Source: Bryobacterales bacterium (GTDB lineage Bacteria > Acidobacteriota > Terriglobia > Bryobacterales > Bryobacteraceae). Taken from it: DNA of 34,304 nucleotides. The notes beneath the pieces are model-generated. The model was given only the letters and a program-made list of their open reading frames with translations. It was not told the origin of the DNA and searched no databases. The translations under genes and the position numbers were made by a program. The DNA lies in the NCBI GenBank assembly GCA_009697455.1, contig SHUI01000013.1:1-34304 (forward strand), in the 5' to 3' direction. This document shows positions 9,028-18,396 of this stretch, one piece after another. How positions within the stretch are numbered: the stretch's first letter is position 1; each line of letters opens with the position of its first letter.

Positions 9028-10329
9028 ATGAAAGCACCACATGTTGCCGCCCGCCCGCTGCCGCGCCGCACGCTGTTGCGCGGAGCCGGCGTTACTCTCG
9101 CCCTGCCGGCGCTCGAGTGCATGACGCCGCTCTTCGCGAAGACGCCGGCGCCGCCACGGCGGATGCTCATAATCTCCAACAACCTCGGCGTGCTGCCGAA
9201 GTTTTTCTTCCCGGTGGCGGCCGGGCGGGACTACGAAACCTCGCCCTATCTGACCGCCCTTGCCGATTTCAGGGACGATCTCACCGTCTTCAGCGGACTC
9301 TCTCACCCGGGCGTTTCCGGCGGGCACAGCGCGGACAACTGTTTGCTGACAGCGGCGCGCGGCGCGTTCAAGAGCGGCTTCCGAAACTCGATCTCGCTCG
9401 ACCAATTCGCATCGGAGAAGCTCGGCCAAGTTACGCGCTTCCCGGCGCTCAATCTTGGCGTCAACATCGACAAAGGCAACCGGAGTCTCTCCTGGACCCG
9501 GGACGGTGTGCTGCTACCCGCCGAAGACAGCGCACCGAAACTCTACGAACGGATGTTTGTGCAGGGAGACAAGGAGTCGGTTGCGCGGCAGATCCACCGG
9601 TTGGAAAGCCGCGGCAGCATTCTCGACACGCTGCTCGATGAAACGAAACGCTTCAGCCGCGATTTGGGGAGTGACGACAAAGTCCGCCTCGATCAATATG
9701 TGACCTCCGTCCGCGAAGTAGAAGAGCGGATGCAGACTGCGCGCGCCTGGGAAACGAGGCCCAAGCCCACCACCGCCGAGCCGCCCCCGGCGGACATCCA
9801 GGACAAGAAACTGTTCTTCGAGAAGTTTGATTTGATGCTCGCGATGGCGCAATTGGCGCTCGAGTCCGACTCCACGCGCATCGTAACGCTGATGGCCGAT
9901 GCGTTCGTGACGCCGGTGCTCAAGTTGAACGAAAACGAGACGTCCACGGAAACTTATCACGGACTCTCGCACCACGGCCAGGCGGAAGAGAAAGTGCGGC
10001 AGTTACAGGAAATCGACCGGCAGCAGATGAAGCTGCTCAACAAGACACTATCGAACCTGGCGGCGAAGAAAGAGAGCGGCGAGCGTTTGCTCGACCGGAC
10101 CATGGTTTTCTATGGCAGCAGCATGGGCGATGCGAACATTCACGACAACACCAACTTACCTATTCTTCTGGCAGGCGGCGGATTCCGGCACGGACAGCAC
10201 ATCGTTTTCAGACGCGACAACAACGCTCCGCTTTGCAACCTCTTCGTGAGCATGATGCAGCGCATGGGCATCGAAACGGAGTCTTTCGCCAGCAGCACGG
10301 GGCGGGTGAGCGGGCTCGAGATGTCGTGA
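9028..10329 (+). CDS. DUF1552 family Tat-exported protein
   Basis: A 433-residue DUF1552 protein, close to the family's usual length. The N-terminus PLPRRTLLRGAGVTLALPAL is a twin-arginine signal, so it is exported folded. Family hallmarks include FSGLSHPGVSGGHSADNCLL, the SISLDQFAS segment, TYHGLSHHG near the middle, and VFYGSSMGDANIHDNTNLPI near the end, which is reminiscent of the DUF1501/sulfatase-like alkaline phosphatase fold. The start codon lies 3 bases after the stop of the DUF1592 gene; this pair is a recurrent two-gene unit in Planctomycetota and Acidobacteriota. The reaction is unknown; a role with the heme protein in periplasmic polymer oxidation or hydrolysis is inference. Confidence 0.9.
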   Translation: MKAPHVAARPLPRRTLLRGAGVTLALPALECMTPLFAKTPAPPRRMLIISNNLGVLPKFFFPVAAGRDYETSPYLTALADFRDDLTVFSGLSHPGVSGGHSADNCLLTAARGAFKSGFRNSISLDQFASEKLGQVTRFPALNLGVNIDKGNRSLSWTRDGVLLPAEDSAPKLYERMFVQGDKESVARQIHRLESRGSILDTLLDETKRFSRDLGSDDKVRLDQYVTSVREVEERMQTARAWETRPKPTTAEPPPADIQDKKLFFEKFDLMLAMAQLALESDSTRIVTLMADAFVTPVLKLNENETSTETYHGLSHHGQAEEKVRQLQEIDRQQMKLLNKTLSNLAAKKESGERLLDRTMVFYGSSMGDANIHDNTNLPILLAGGGFRHGQHIVFRRDNNAPLCNLFVSMMQRMGIETESFASSTGRVSGLEMS

Positions 10330-10652
10330 GATCCGCCCGGGCGTGGAGACGCACGGCCCAGTCGCATGATTCCGGGCGGCCGATTCGAAACTGAGACGGG
10401 TCGCGCTTTCTGTTCGCGGCGCTCAAAAAACGCCGGTCTCAATGCGACGGGAATTCTCCGCGTCGGATCGTCCACGGGGTTCATTCAAGGCAGGCGCCTT
10501 CCGGCCCCCGGTCTTCAAACCACTTATGTAAGCATTTCCCCTTCACTTCAGGCATCTAGCCTAGCGGACTTCCGCGACAATCGACACTCTCCTCGTGTAA
10601 TCTAGATCCAAGGTTTGTAGCGGTACGATTTACGTAAAAGGGGACCGGTTCC
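10330..10652. other. Upstream region of the TonB receptor gene
   Basis: A 323-bp gap. The right half is AT-richer and probably contains the receptor promoter. A perfect 10-bp palindrome lies next to the ribosome-binding site (see 10629-10638). No gene seen. Confidence 0.5.
10629..10638. promoter_or_regulatory. Palindrome TTTACGTAAA before the TonB receptor start
   Basis: A perfect 10-bp palindrome directly before the GGGGA ribosome-binding site (10640-10644) and 14 bases before the ATG. A near copy, TTGACGTAAA (4485-4494), lies 10 bases upstream of the sulfatase start at 4474. It could be a shared operator; this is inference from two sites. Confidence 0.25.
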
Positions 10653-13600
10653 ATGATTCACACTCGATTTGCCGCCGCATGTGCGGTGCTTCTTTTCTTA
10701 CTCCACGCAGCCCAAGCGCAGGAGACGAGATCCATGCTGTTCGGGCGGGTGCTCGATCCGCAGGGCAGCGCCATAGCCGGTGCGACTGTACACGTCCGAA
10801 ACTCGGAGACCGGCGTCGCGCTCGTATTCAAGTCGAACGACGCCGGCTATTACGAGGCGAACCTGCTGCTGCCCGGGAACTACGAGTTGACTGTGGAATC
10901 GGCCGGCTTCAAGAAGCTGATCCGAAACGGGGTGACGCTGCCGGTTTCTTCGCGTCTCGAGGTCGCCCTGCCGCTTGAGGTGGGCGGCGTCTCGGAGACC
11001 GTGTCGGTGACCGCGGAAGCGCCTCTGCTTGAAACCAACGCGGTCAGCTCCGGCCGCGTACTCGACAACAAGACGGTGATGGAACTGCCGGTCCTCGGGA
11101 ACAGCGCCATGCTGCTGGTGAAAATTACACCTGGAATTCAGACCGGCGGCGTCAACAACTATCTCGCCCTGCACTCGAACGCAGGCGGGTCCGACTACAG
11201 CGTGGGCGGCAACATCGGGGGCAACTCGTGGACGCTCGATGGCTCGCCCAACCAGGGACCTGGCCGCCGCAGCGCCTACCTTCCTTACACGGACGCGGTG
11301 AGCGAGTTCAAAGTCGAGACGAACAACTTCGACGCCTCCATCGGACAGAGTTCGGGCGCGGCGATCACGATGATTTCAAAATCGGGCGCGAACGACTTTC
11401 ACGGAACGGCAACGTGGCAACATTGGCAGCAGCGCTGGCAAGGCTCGCCGTTCTTCGTGAAGCAGAACTATTACCGCCGCATCGCGCAAGCTTCGGCGGC
11501 GGGCAATCGCGCGCTTGCCGACGAGATTCGCGCCACCGACCTGCAGCCCGCGGGGCGGTCGAACAACTGGGGCGCCTCGGGCGGCGGTCCCGTCACCCTC
11601 CCGAAGATCTATAACGGAAGGAACAAGTTGTTCTGGTTTTTCACGTATAACGCGTTCAAGGACGTGAAGACCGAAGACGCGAGCACCTTCAACCGCACGG
11701 TGCCTTCGCTCGCCGCGCGCAATGGCGATTTCAGCGATCTGCTCAGCCTGCCGAACGCCGCGAGATACGTGGTTCACGATCCCACGACGGTGGTGGCGGA
11801 CCCGGCGCGGGCCACGCACTTTCTGCGCACGCCTTTCCCCGGCAACACGATTCCGAGGAGCCGCTTTGTCAACCCGTCCTACGATAAAATCGCGAAGCTT
11901 TACCCCGTGCCAAACAATCCACCGCTCCCGGGCCGCGATCCCGTGGACAACTATCTGGCGTCCGCAACCCCCTACAACTGGGATTACAAGGCCTACTCGA
12001 ACCGCGTCGATTACCAACTGAGCGACAATTTTCGCATGTTCGGGCGCTGGTCCTATAACAACTTCGGGCCGGAAGATCGCGGCGACTGGACCTATGAATC
12101 GGCTCGCGGTCTGAATGTCGGCGGATTGGTGCGAAATAACAAGGCCGGCAACATCGACGTGGTTTACACACAGACGCCTACCACGCTCTGGGACTTCAAT
12201 CTGGCCGTGGGACAGTTCCGCGAGGGCAGCATCCAGCCCACGGCGCTGGCCCTGAAGCCCGGAGACATCGGTCTGCCTGCGTATCTCGATCAGAAGGCGG
12301 GCGCCCAGCATATTCTTCCGCAGATGGCGGTGAGCGGCTACACGACCATCAGTCCTGGCGGCGTCTCGAATTGGACCCGCACGCGCAACACGTCGGCGAA
12401 GCTTGAGATGACCCACATCCAGCGGAACCACACGATCAGGGCCGCGTTCGACAATCGCTTCATGTTCCGAACGGGCGGGGGCGGCGGCAACACCAGCGGT
12501 AACTTCACATTCTCGAACTCCTACACGCGACGCGACGACGATGGCAACGCGCCGAGCACCAACCTCGGCCTAGGCTGGGCGGCTTTTATTCTCGGAGTGC
12601 CGAACAGCATCAGCATCGCAACCAACGACAACTACGCGACGCTGACGCCCTATTACGCGGGCTACGTGCAGGACAGTTGGCGCGTGACTTCGAAGCTGAC
12701 GCTGAACCTGGGGCTTCGCACGGAGTGGGAAGGCGGTGCGACGGAACGTTACAACCGCATGATCGCGGGATTCGATCCCACGCTATCGCTGCCTATCACG
12801 GCCGCGGCGCAGGCGGCCTATGCCGCCAGCCCGATCCCCGAATTGCAGGCATCGCAGTTCAAGGTGACGGGCGGAACGCTTTACACGGGATCGAACGGCC
12901 AGCCGCGAAATTTGTTCAAGGGCGAGTTGATGTGGCTGCCGCGCATCGGCGCGGCCTATCAGATGAATTCAAAAACCGTCCTTCGGGCGGGCTACGGCAT
13001 CTTCTACGACACGCTCAACGTGATGAACTTCGGTCCGGATCAGTCCGGCTTTAGCCGCGGTACCGGCACGAATATCACGACGGACTTTGGACAGACCTGG
13101 AATTTTCCGGCGGCGGCGAATCCGGCGAGCGGCAAGAGCCCGCTCGTTGACCCATTTCCGGTTCGCGGTGACGGCACGCGCTTCGACGTTCCGACCCGCG
13201 ACGCGCTCGGGAACATGGCCAAGGCCGGGCGGGGCTTCGGCTTCACGGACTACAGCCAGCCGCATGCCCGTCAGCAGCGGTGGCGCGCGGGCTTCCAGCG
13301 GCAGATCGGGAAAGATATCGTGATCGACGCCGCGTACGCCGGTTCCTATTCCAACCGCATTTCGATCGGCCGCAAGCTGGATTTCTTGCCCGAACAATAT
13401 TGGGCCACGGGGAGCGTTCGCAACGACACGATTGCGAACAATTTGAACGCGAATGTGGCGAATCCGTTTCTGTTGCGCAACTTCGCTTCGCTGCAGCAAT
13501 CGAATCCCCTGGTCTATCAGGACATGAGCACGCAGGGCTTTTTTACGTCCACTACGATCCGAAAGAGCCAGTTGCTGCGCGCGTTCCCTCAGATGAATGG

Positions 13601-14318
13601 CGTTACGAAGAACACGACGCCTTCCTCCTACACACGCACCCACGAGATCCAGTTGAGCGTCACCAAGCGGTTCTCGCATGGTTTTAACTTCAACTTCGGA
13701 TATACCGGCCTCATGATTCGGGAAGCCGATTTCTACGCCAACGAATTCGACGCATTGCCAACGGAACGCACGTCGAACGACGGGCGTCCACATCGGCTGG
13801 TGGGGAGCGCAATCTACGAGTTGCCTATTGGGAAGGGCAAGCGCTGGCTCGGGAGCGCCGCGAGGCCGCTCAACATGCTCGCGGGCGGCTGGCAGTTGGG
13901 GGCGACCTACGAATGGCAGCCTGGACCGCTGATCGATTGGGGCAACCTGTTCTACTACGGCGCGGATCCAGGCGAGGTAAACAACGTTTCGCGGAACTGG
14001 GATACGTGGTTCAACACGGCGAACTTCGAGCGCAACGCGGGCAGGGGGCCGGCGGCGTTTCAGCGGCGCGTTTTCCCCACGCGCATCGACGGCATGCGGC
14101 GCGACTCGACCAACCAGTGGAACGTGAACCTGGCGAAGAACGTGCATCTCAAGGAACGCTGGAACGTTCAATTGCGGCTCGACGCTATCAACTTGACGAA
14201 CCGGTCGCAGATGAACAGCCCGGTCACCGACCCGTTCTCGACGAACTTCGGCCGCATCACGAGCCAGACGGCGGCGACGAATCGCTGGATACAGGTTCAG
14301 GCGCGCATGACGTTTTAG
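10653..14318 (+). CDS. TonB-dependent receptor, Oar-like, with carboxypeptidase-regulatory-like domain
   Basis: A 1221-residue outer-membrane protein. A signal peptide (AACAVLLFLLHAAQAQ) is followed by a beta-sandwich carboxypeptidase-regulatory-like domain at about residues 27-107 (GRVLDPQGSAIAGATVHVRN, then SNDAGYYEANLLLPGNYELT). Next is a plug-like segment with the phrase VSETVSVTAEAPLLETNA. The rest is a very long beta-barrel rich in aromatic and Asn residues, ending in the terminal Phe typical of BAM-assembled barrels (QARMTF). Proteins of this size and order are abundant in Acidobacteriota and are thought to import large oligomers or act as Oar-type adhesion/outer-membrane proteins; the substrate is unknown. 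A GGGGA ribosome-binding site lies 8 bases before the ATG. The position after the DUF1592/DUF1552 pair suggests a shared nutrient-acquisition role. Confidence 0.93.
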   Translation: MIHTRFAAACAVLLFLLHAAQAQETRSMLFGRVLDPQGSAIAGATVHVRNSETGVALVFKSNDAGYYEANLLLPGNYELTVESAGFKKLIRNGVTLPVSSRLEVALPLEVGGVSETVSVTAEAPLLETNAVSSGRVLDNKTVMELPVLGNSAMLLVKITPGIQTGGVNNYLALHSNAGGSDYSVGGNIGGNSWTLDGSPNQGPGRRSAYLPYTDAVSEFKVETNNFDASIGQSSGAAITMISKSGANDFHGTATWQHWQQRWQGSPFFVKQNYYRRIAQASAAGNRALADEIRATDLQPAGRSNNWGASGGGPVTLPKIYNGRNKLFWFFTYNAFKDVKTEDASTFNRTVPSLAARNGDFSDLLSLPNAARYVVHDPTTVVADPARATHFLRTPFPGNTIPRSRFVNPSYDKIAKLYPVPNNPPLPGRDPVDNYLASATPYNWDYKAYSNRVDYQLSDNFRMFGRWSYNNFGPEDRGDWTYESARGLNVGGLVRNNKAGNIDVVYTQTPTTLWDFNLAVGQFREGSIQPTALALKPGDIGLPAYLDQKAGAQHILPQMAVSGYTTISPGGVSNWTRTRNTSAKLEMTHIQRNHTIRAAFDNRFMFRTGGGGGNTSGNFTFSNSYTRRDDDGNAPSTNLGLGWAAFILGVPNSISIATNDNYATLTPYYAGYVQDSWRVTSKLTLNLGLRTEWEGGATERYNRMIAGFDPTLSLPITAAAQAAYAASPIPELQASQFKVTGGTLYTGSNGQPRNLFKGELMWLPRIGAAYQMNSKTVLRAGYGIFYDTLNVMNFGPDQSGFSRGTGTNITTDFGQTWNFPAAANPASGKSPLVDPFPVRGDGTRFDVPTRDALGNMAKAGRGFGFTDYSQPHARQQRWRAGFQRQIGKDIVIDAAYAGSYSNRISIGRKLDFLPEQYWATGSVRNDTIANNLNANVANPFLLRNFASLQQSNPLVYQDMSTQGFFTSTTIRKSQLLRAFPQMNGVTKNTTPSSYTRTHEIQLSVTKRFSHGFNFNFGYTGLMIREADFYANEFDALPTERTSNDGRPHRLVGSAIYELPIGKGKRWLGSAARPLNMLAGGWQLGATYEWQPGPLIDWGNLFYYGADPGEVNNVSRNWDTWFNTANFERNAGRGPAAFQRRVFPTRIDGMRRDSTNQWNVNLAKNVHLKERWNVQLRLDAINLTNRSQMNSPVTDPFSTNFGRITSQTAATNRWIQVQARMTF

Positions 14319-14385
14319 GTTGCGGCAGGAAAGGCATGCGCCGATGCCGTGTTCAGCCATTTGGTCAGCTCTTCAGGCAAGCGGA

Positions 14386-14551
14386 CTCGACTGCGGCGCC
14401 TGAATATATACTTCGACGATCTGGCCGCCACGGTGATTCTTCCGCGGATTCAGAACACCTTTTTCACGCAACCTGAATCTCTGCCGCTCTGCGTTCCCTG
14501 GAGTACCTTCAGCACGGTGCCTCCGTCGATTGTTGGCACTTCGATCAAGGC
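14386..14551 (-). pseudogene. Partial duplicate of the dnaJ 3' coding region
   Basis: This segment is nearly identical to 15340-15520, inside the intact dnaJ. By eye there are about nine differences over roughly 160 aligned bases. The minus strand encodes [20 protein letters not shown] then [13 protein letters not shown], matching DnaJ domain III except Gln to Arg and Asp to Gly changes. One base is missing near 14482 (CCGCTCTG against CCGGTTCTG), which breaks the frame toward the upstream part. Neither the J domain nor the zinc finger is present. High DNA identity including third positions implies a recent duplication or gene conversion. Confidence 0.85.
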
Positions 14552-14866
14552 CGGTTCCTGGGAAGAATATCTGTATTGGAGGGTCCGACGCACGGAATAG
14601 CCGTAATTCCGTTGTTTGGTTTCGCACGCGACGCGGAATCGCCAAGCGGAGGGTCCAAGGAGGTCACTGGTTCGTCGTTATGGCAGATCAACGGCCTTCC
14701 CAGTAGGATCGCCAGATTCTACAGATAGGAAACACCTAAAAAACCGGCCACGGGTGTTTCTTCCCGAGTTCACGGAGCGCCCAAAACAAGGCTTTCACAA
14801 CCATGCCGTCGCGATCGGAGACCGATGGGGGTCCGGGCCGGACGCTTGAAATGAAGAAGGGAGCCG
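14552..14866. other. Intergenic region downstream of hspR
   Basis: No gene seen. It holds two perfect small inverted repeats: ACGGAAT/ATTCCGT (14592-14612, 7-base loop) and GAAACACC/GGTGTTTC (14729-14760, 16-base loop). The latter lies about 107 bases past the hspR stop and might end the chaperone transcript, but it lacks a U-tract. Confidence 0.4.
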
Positions 14867-15241
14867 CTAACTCTCGCGGATCCTAACCACGGGAATCAGC
14901 GAGTTCTTCTCCACCTTGGGAGCCGGCCGGTTCTGCCACGCCAGTTCCTGGTTGAGCCGCGTCATGAACTCCTCAATCTGGCTCTGCATCTCGCTCATCT
15001 TCTCCCTCATGTTCAGGATGATCTCGACACCCGCGAGATTGACGCCGAGGTCGCGCGTGAGATGGAGAATGACTTCGAGGCGCTCCACGTCCTCGTCCGT
15101 ATAGAGCCGCGTGTTGCCTTCCGTGCGCGACGGTTTGAGCAGCCCCTCGCGTTCATAGAGGCGTAGCGTTTGAGGATGGATCTCGTACTGGCCGGCTATC
15201 GCCGAGATCATGAAGGCCGCCTTCGTCTTCTTCTTTGGCAT
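14867..15241 (-). CDS. hspR: HspR, MerR-family heat-shock repressor
   Basis: A 124-residue MerR-type regulator beginning MPKKKTKAAFMISAIAGQYE. The winged-helix DNA-binding domain contains IHPQTLRLYEREGLLKPSRT, then NTRLYTDEDVERLEVI, the pattern shared by HspR proteins. A short amphipathic coiled-coil C-terminus follows (MREKMSEMQSQIEEFMTRLN). HspR represses the dnaK operon by binding HAIR inverted repeats, with DnaK as co-repressor in Actinobacteria. The ATG at 15241 is preferred over 15274 because homology begins here and it lies 7 bases after the dnaJ stop, whereas 15274 would overlap dnaJ. It is the last gene of the dnaK-dnaJ-hspR cluster, fitting autoregulation through the operator at 18429-18449. 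Confidence 0.9.
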   Translation of the reverse strand: MPKKKTKAAFMISAIAGQYEIHPQTLRLYEREGLLKPSRTEGNTRLYTDEDVERLEVILHLTRDLGVNLAGVEIILNMREKMSEMQSQIEEFMTRLNQELAWQNRPAPKVEKNSLIPVVRIRES

Positions 15242-15248
15242 CCCGTTT

Positions 15249-16409
15249 TCAGGCCTCCGCCTTCGCCCACACATCCGCGCGCGGGTCCTCCGGATGGAGT
15301 TGCGCTAGTTCGCGGAGAATTTCGCGCGTGCGTTCATCGCTCGACTGCGGCGCCTGAATGTATACTTCGACGATCTGGTCGCCACGGTGATTCTTCTGCG
15401 GATTCAGAACACCTTTTTCACGCAACCTGAATCTCTGCCGGTTCTGCGTTCCCTGGGGTACCTTCAGCACGGTGCGTCCGTCGATTGTAGGCACCTCAAT
15501 CTTCGCGCCTAAGCCGGCCTCGGTCACCGTCACCGGCACCTGAATCTCGATATCGTCGCCCACGCGCGTAAAAAAGGGGTGCGCTTCGACGCGCGTTGTG
15601 ATGTAGAGATCCCCTGCCGCGCCTCCCATTGTGCCGCTGTTTCCTTTGCCGGCGACGCGCAAGCGCGAACCGCTCTTCGCGCCGGGCGGAATGCGAATTT
15701 CGACCGGTTCCGACCGTGCCACGCGGCCTTCGCCGTGACATGCCGTGCACGCGTTGGCAATCTTGCCCCGGCCATTGCAGCGCGGACAGCTCAGCTCGAA
15801 GCGCATCGCACCCGCCATCTGAGACACCGTTCCCTTCCCACCGCACTGCGGACAGGCCGGGGAAGAATGTCCGGCCACTCCGCTCCCGCCGCAGGGACCG
15901 CAAACCTCCTGCCGCATCACGTTGAGCTTCGACTGCGTGCCCTTAATCGCCTGCCAGAAACTGATGTTAAGCGCGTATTCGAGGTCCGATCCTTTCTCCG
16001 GACCTTGCTCCGGCTCCGCACCGCGCCGGAAGAACTGGCTGAACAGATCGCCGAAGCCACCGCCGTCGCCGCCGCCAGTTGACCTGCCCTTCGAACCGGC
16101 TCGATTCCTCGCCATCTGCTCGAAGTCGAAACCACCGAAACCCATGCCTGGACCGTGCTGCGCTCCCCCAGGCGGAGTTCCGCTCGCGGAGTAGTAGCCC
16201 ACCTGATCGTAGATTTGCCGCTTCCCGGCGTCGCTCAAAACGTCGTAGGCCTCCTGGACGTTCTTGAAACGCTCCTCGGACGACTTATCCCCCGGATTCA
16301 AGTCCGGGTGAAACTTGCGTGCGAGCTTCCGGTACGCCTTCTTGACGTCCTCATCGGAAGCTTCGCGCTCAAGTTGCAGCGTTTTGTAGTAGTCGTGTTT
16401 CGCCGCCAT
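15249..16409 (-). CDS. dnaJ: Molecular chaperone DnaJ
   Basis: A full-length 386-residue DnaJ, co-chaperone that stimulates DnaK ATPase and presents unfolded clients. It has the J domain (residues 5-70) with HPD at 34-36, then a Gly/Phe-rich linker (about 77-125). Four zinc-finger repeats follow at 170-228: [24 protein letters not shown] and CTACHGEG. The C-terminal client-binding domains include the segment duplicated at 14386-14551. It starts 24 bases after dnaK and is followed 7 bases later by hspR. No grpE lies between dnaK and dnaJ, unlike the actinobacterial dnaK-grpE-dnaJ-hspR order. Confidence 0.96.
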   Translation of the reverse strand: MAAKHDYYKTLQLEREASDEDVKKAYRKLARKFHPDLNPGDKSSEERFKNVQEAYDVLSDAGKRQIYDQVGYYSASGTPPGGAQHGPGMGFGGFDFEQMARNRAGSKGRSTGGGDGGGFGDLFSQFFRRGAEPEQGPEKGSDLEYALNISFWQAIKGTQSKLNVMRQEVCGPCGGSGVAGHSSPACPQCGGKGTVSQMAGAMRFELSCPRCNGRGKIANACTACHGEGRVARSEPVEIRIPPGAKSGSRLRVAGKGNSGTMGGAAGDLYITTRVEAHPFFTRVGDDIEIQVPVTVTEAGLGAKIEVPTIDGRTVLKVPQGTQNRQRFRLREKGVLNPQKNHRGDQIVEVYIQAPQSSDERTREILRELAQLHPEDPRADVWAKAEA

Positions 16410-16433
16410 GTCTCCGCGCCAACGCTTTCGATC

Positions 16434-18371
16434 TTACTTCTTCTTGTCTTCAACGTCCACGAATTCGGCATCGACAACGGTGTCGTTTGGCTTGGACTGT
16501 GAGGCTCCCGCGCCCGCTTGCTGACCGTCCCCGTTTGACTGGGCGCCGGGCGCGCCCGTTCCGGCTTGCCCGGCGGTAGCCTTATACATGGCCTCCGCCA
16601 GCTTATGGCTTGCCTGCGTGAGTTTGTCGGTCGCGGCCGTTATAGCGGCGGCATCTCCGCCGGATATCGCCTTGCGCGTTTCCTCGATTGCCGTTTCAAT
16701 GCTCTTGGCTTCCGCCTCGCCGATCTTCTCGCGATGCTCCTTGAGCGTCTTCTCCACGCTATAAATCATGGAGTCGGCGCGGTTGCGGGCCTCGATCTCT
16801 TCTTTAAGCTTACGGTCCTCGGCGGCATGAGATTCGGCGTCGCGCGCCATTTTCTCGACCTCTTCCTTCGAAAGGCCCGAAGACGAAGTAATCGTGATCT
16901 TCTGTTCGTTGTTGGTCGCGCGGTCCGTGGCCTTCACGTTCATGATGCCATTCGCGTCGATATCGAAGGTGACTTCAATTTGCGGAATGCCTCGCGGCGC
17001 CGGCAGAATGCCCACCAACTGAAAGACACCCAGCAGGCGGTTGTCGCGCGCCATGCCACGCTCGCCCTGATAGACCTTGATCTCAACCGAAGTCTGACTG
17101 TCGGCCGCGGTCGAGAAGGTCTCGCTCTTGCGCGTAGGGATAGTCGTGTTCCGTTCGATAAGCTTGGTGAACACACCCCCAAGCGTTTCGATGCCCAGCG
17201 ACAGCGGCGTGACATCGAGGAGCAGCACGTCCTTCACTTCACCGCCCAGCACACCGCCCTGAATCGCGGCCCCCACGGCCACGACTTCGTCCGGATTGAC
17301 GCCTTTGTGCGGTTCCTTCCCAAACAGGTCGCGCACGATCTGCTGCACTTTCGGAATTCGCGTCGATCCGCCCACAAGCACGACTTCGTCGATCTGGGAC
17401 GGTGTGACACCGGCATCCGCAAGCGCCTGCTTGCACGGGCCCACGGTGCGCTGAAACAGGTCGTCCGCCATCGATTCAAAGCGCGCTCGCGTCAACTTCA
17501 TCAGCAAGTGCTTCGGACCGGTGGCGTCGGCCGTGATGAACGGCAGATTAACCTCCGTTTCGAGCAGCGTCGAGAGCTCCATCTTCGCCTTCTCGGACGC
17601 TTCTTTGAGGCGCTGGAGCGCCATCTGGTCGCGCGAAACGTCGATGCCCTGCTCTTTCTTGAACTCGGTAACAATCCAGTCGATGATGCGCTGGTCGATG
17701 TTGTCTCCGCCGAGGTGCGTGTCGCCGTTGGTCGATTTCACCTCTACGACGCCTTCGCCGACTTCAAGAATGGAGACGTCGAAGGTGCCGCCGCCGAAAT
17801 CGTATACCGCGATGGTTTCGTTCGTCTTCTTGTCCAGCCCATAGGCGAGAGCTGCAGCCGTCGGTTCGTTGATGATACGCATCACTTCGAGGCCAGCCAC
17901 TCTGCCTGCGTCCTTGGTCGCCTGCCTCTGAGCGTCGTTAAAATACGCCGGGACCGTGATGACGGCTTGCGTGACCTTTTCTCCCAGGTAGGATTCGGCC
18001 GCCTCTTTGAGCTTGGTGAGGATCATGGCCGAGATTTCGGGCGGAGAATTTTTCTTGCCTGCGATATCCACGCGGGCATCGCCGTTGTCGCCGCGGACAA
18101 CCTTATAGGGAACCATCTTCATCTCTTCGGTAACTTCGTCCGACCGGCGCCCCATGAAGCGCTTGATCGAAAAGATGGTATTCTCGGGGTTCGTGATCGC
18201 CTGACGCTTCGCCACTTGTCCGACAAGCCGCTCGCCAGTCTTGGTAAAAGCTACAACCGACGGAGTAGTTCGGGTGCCTTCCTGGTTGGCGATGACGGTC
18301 GGCTGCCCGCCTTCCATGACCGACACTACGGAGTTGGTTGTGCCGAGATCAATTCCGATGATTTTGCCCAT
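16434..18371 (-). CDS. dnaK: Molecular chaperone DnaK (Hsp70)
   Basis: A 645-residue Hsp70 chaperone. The nucleotide-binding domain carries [16 protein letters not shown], the phosphate-2 motif [19 protein letters not shown] and [14 protein letters not shown]. The linker and substrate-binding domain follow ([20 protein letters not shown]). The C-terminal lid ends in a Gly/Ala/Gln-rich tail and [14 protein letters not shown], the acidic end of bacterial DnaK. The start [10 protein letters not shown] is standard, with AAGGAG about 13 bases upstream. It is the first gene of the cluster and is preceded by a sigma70-like promoter overlapping an HspR-type operator, so heat induction by derepression is expected. 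Confidence 0.97.
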   Translation of the reverse strand: MGKIIGIDLGTTNSVVSVMEGGQPTVIANQEGTRTTPSVVAFTKTGERLVGQVAKRQAITNPENTIFSIKRFMGRRSDEVTEEMKMVPYKVVRGDNGDARVDIAGKKNSPPEISAMILTKLKEAAESYLGEKVTQAVITVPAYFNDAQRQATKDAGRVAGLEVMRIINEPTAAALAYGLDKKTNETIAVYDFGGGTFDVSILEVGEGVVEVKSTNGDTHLGGDNIDQRIIDWIVTEFKKEQGIDVSRDQMALQRLKEASEKAKMELSTLLETEVNLPFITADATGPKHLLMKLTRARFESMADDLFQRTVGPCKQALADAGVTPSQIDEVVLVGGSTRIPKVQQIVRDLFGKEPHKGVNPDEVVAVGAAIQGGVLGGEVKDVLLLDVTPLSLGIETLGGVFTKLIERNTTIPTRKSETFSTAADSQTSVEIKVYQGERGMARDNRLLGVFQLVGILPAPRGIPQIEVTFDIDANGIMNVKATDRATNNEQKITITSSSGLSKEEVEKMARDAESHAAEDRKLKEEIEARNRADSMIYSVEKTLKEHREKIGEAEAKSIETAIEETRKAISGGDAAAITAATDKLTQASHKLAEAMYKATAGQAGTGAPGAQSNGDGQQAGAGASQSKPNDTVVDAEFVDVEDKKK

Positions 18372-18396
18372 AAAATTTAGAAATCTCCTTGCTTAT

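Noticed and set aside
12969-14360. 463-codon minus-strand open frame
   Set aside because: Shadow of the TonB receptor; the plus-strand product has signal peptide, plug and barrel features.
14729-14760. Hairpin as a rho-independent terminator of the dnaK cluster
   Set aside because: The stem is 8 bp with a 16-base loop and no U-tract follows on the minus strand, so termination is not supported.
16566-18380. 604-codon plus-strand open frame
   Set aside because: Antisense shadow of dnaK; high-GC coding DNA often leaves the opposite strand open.
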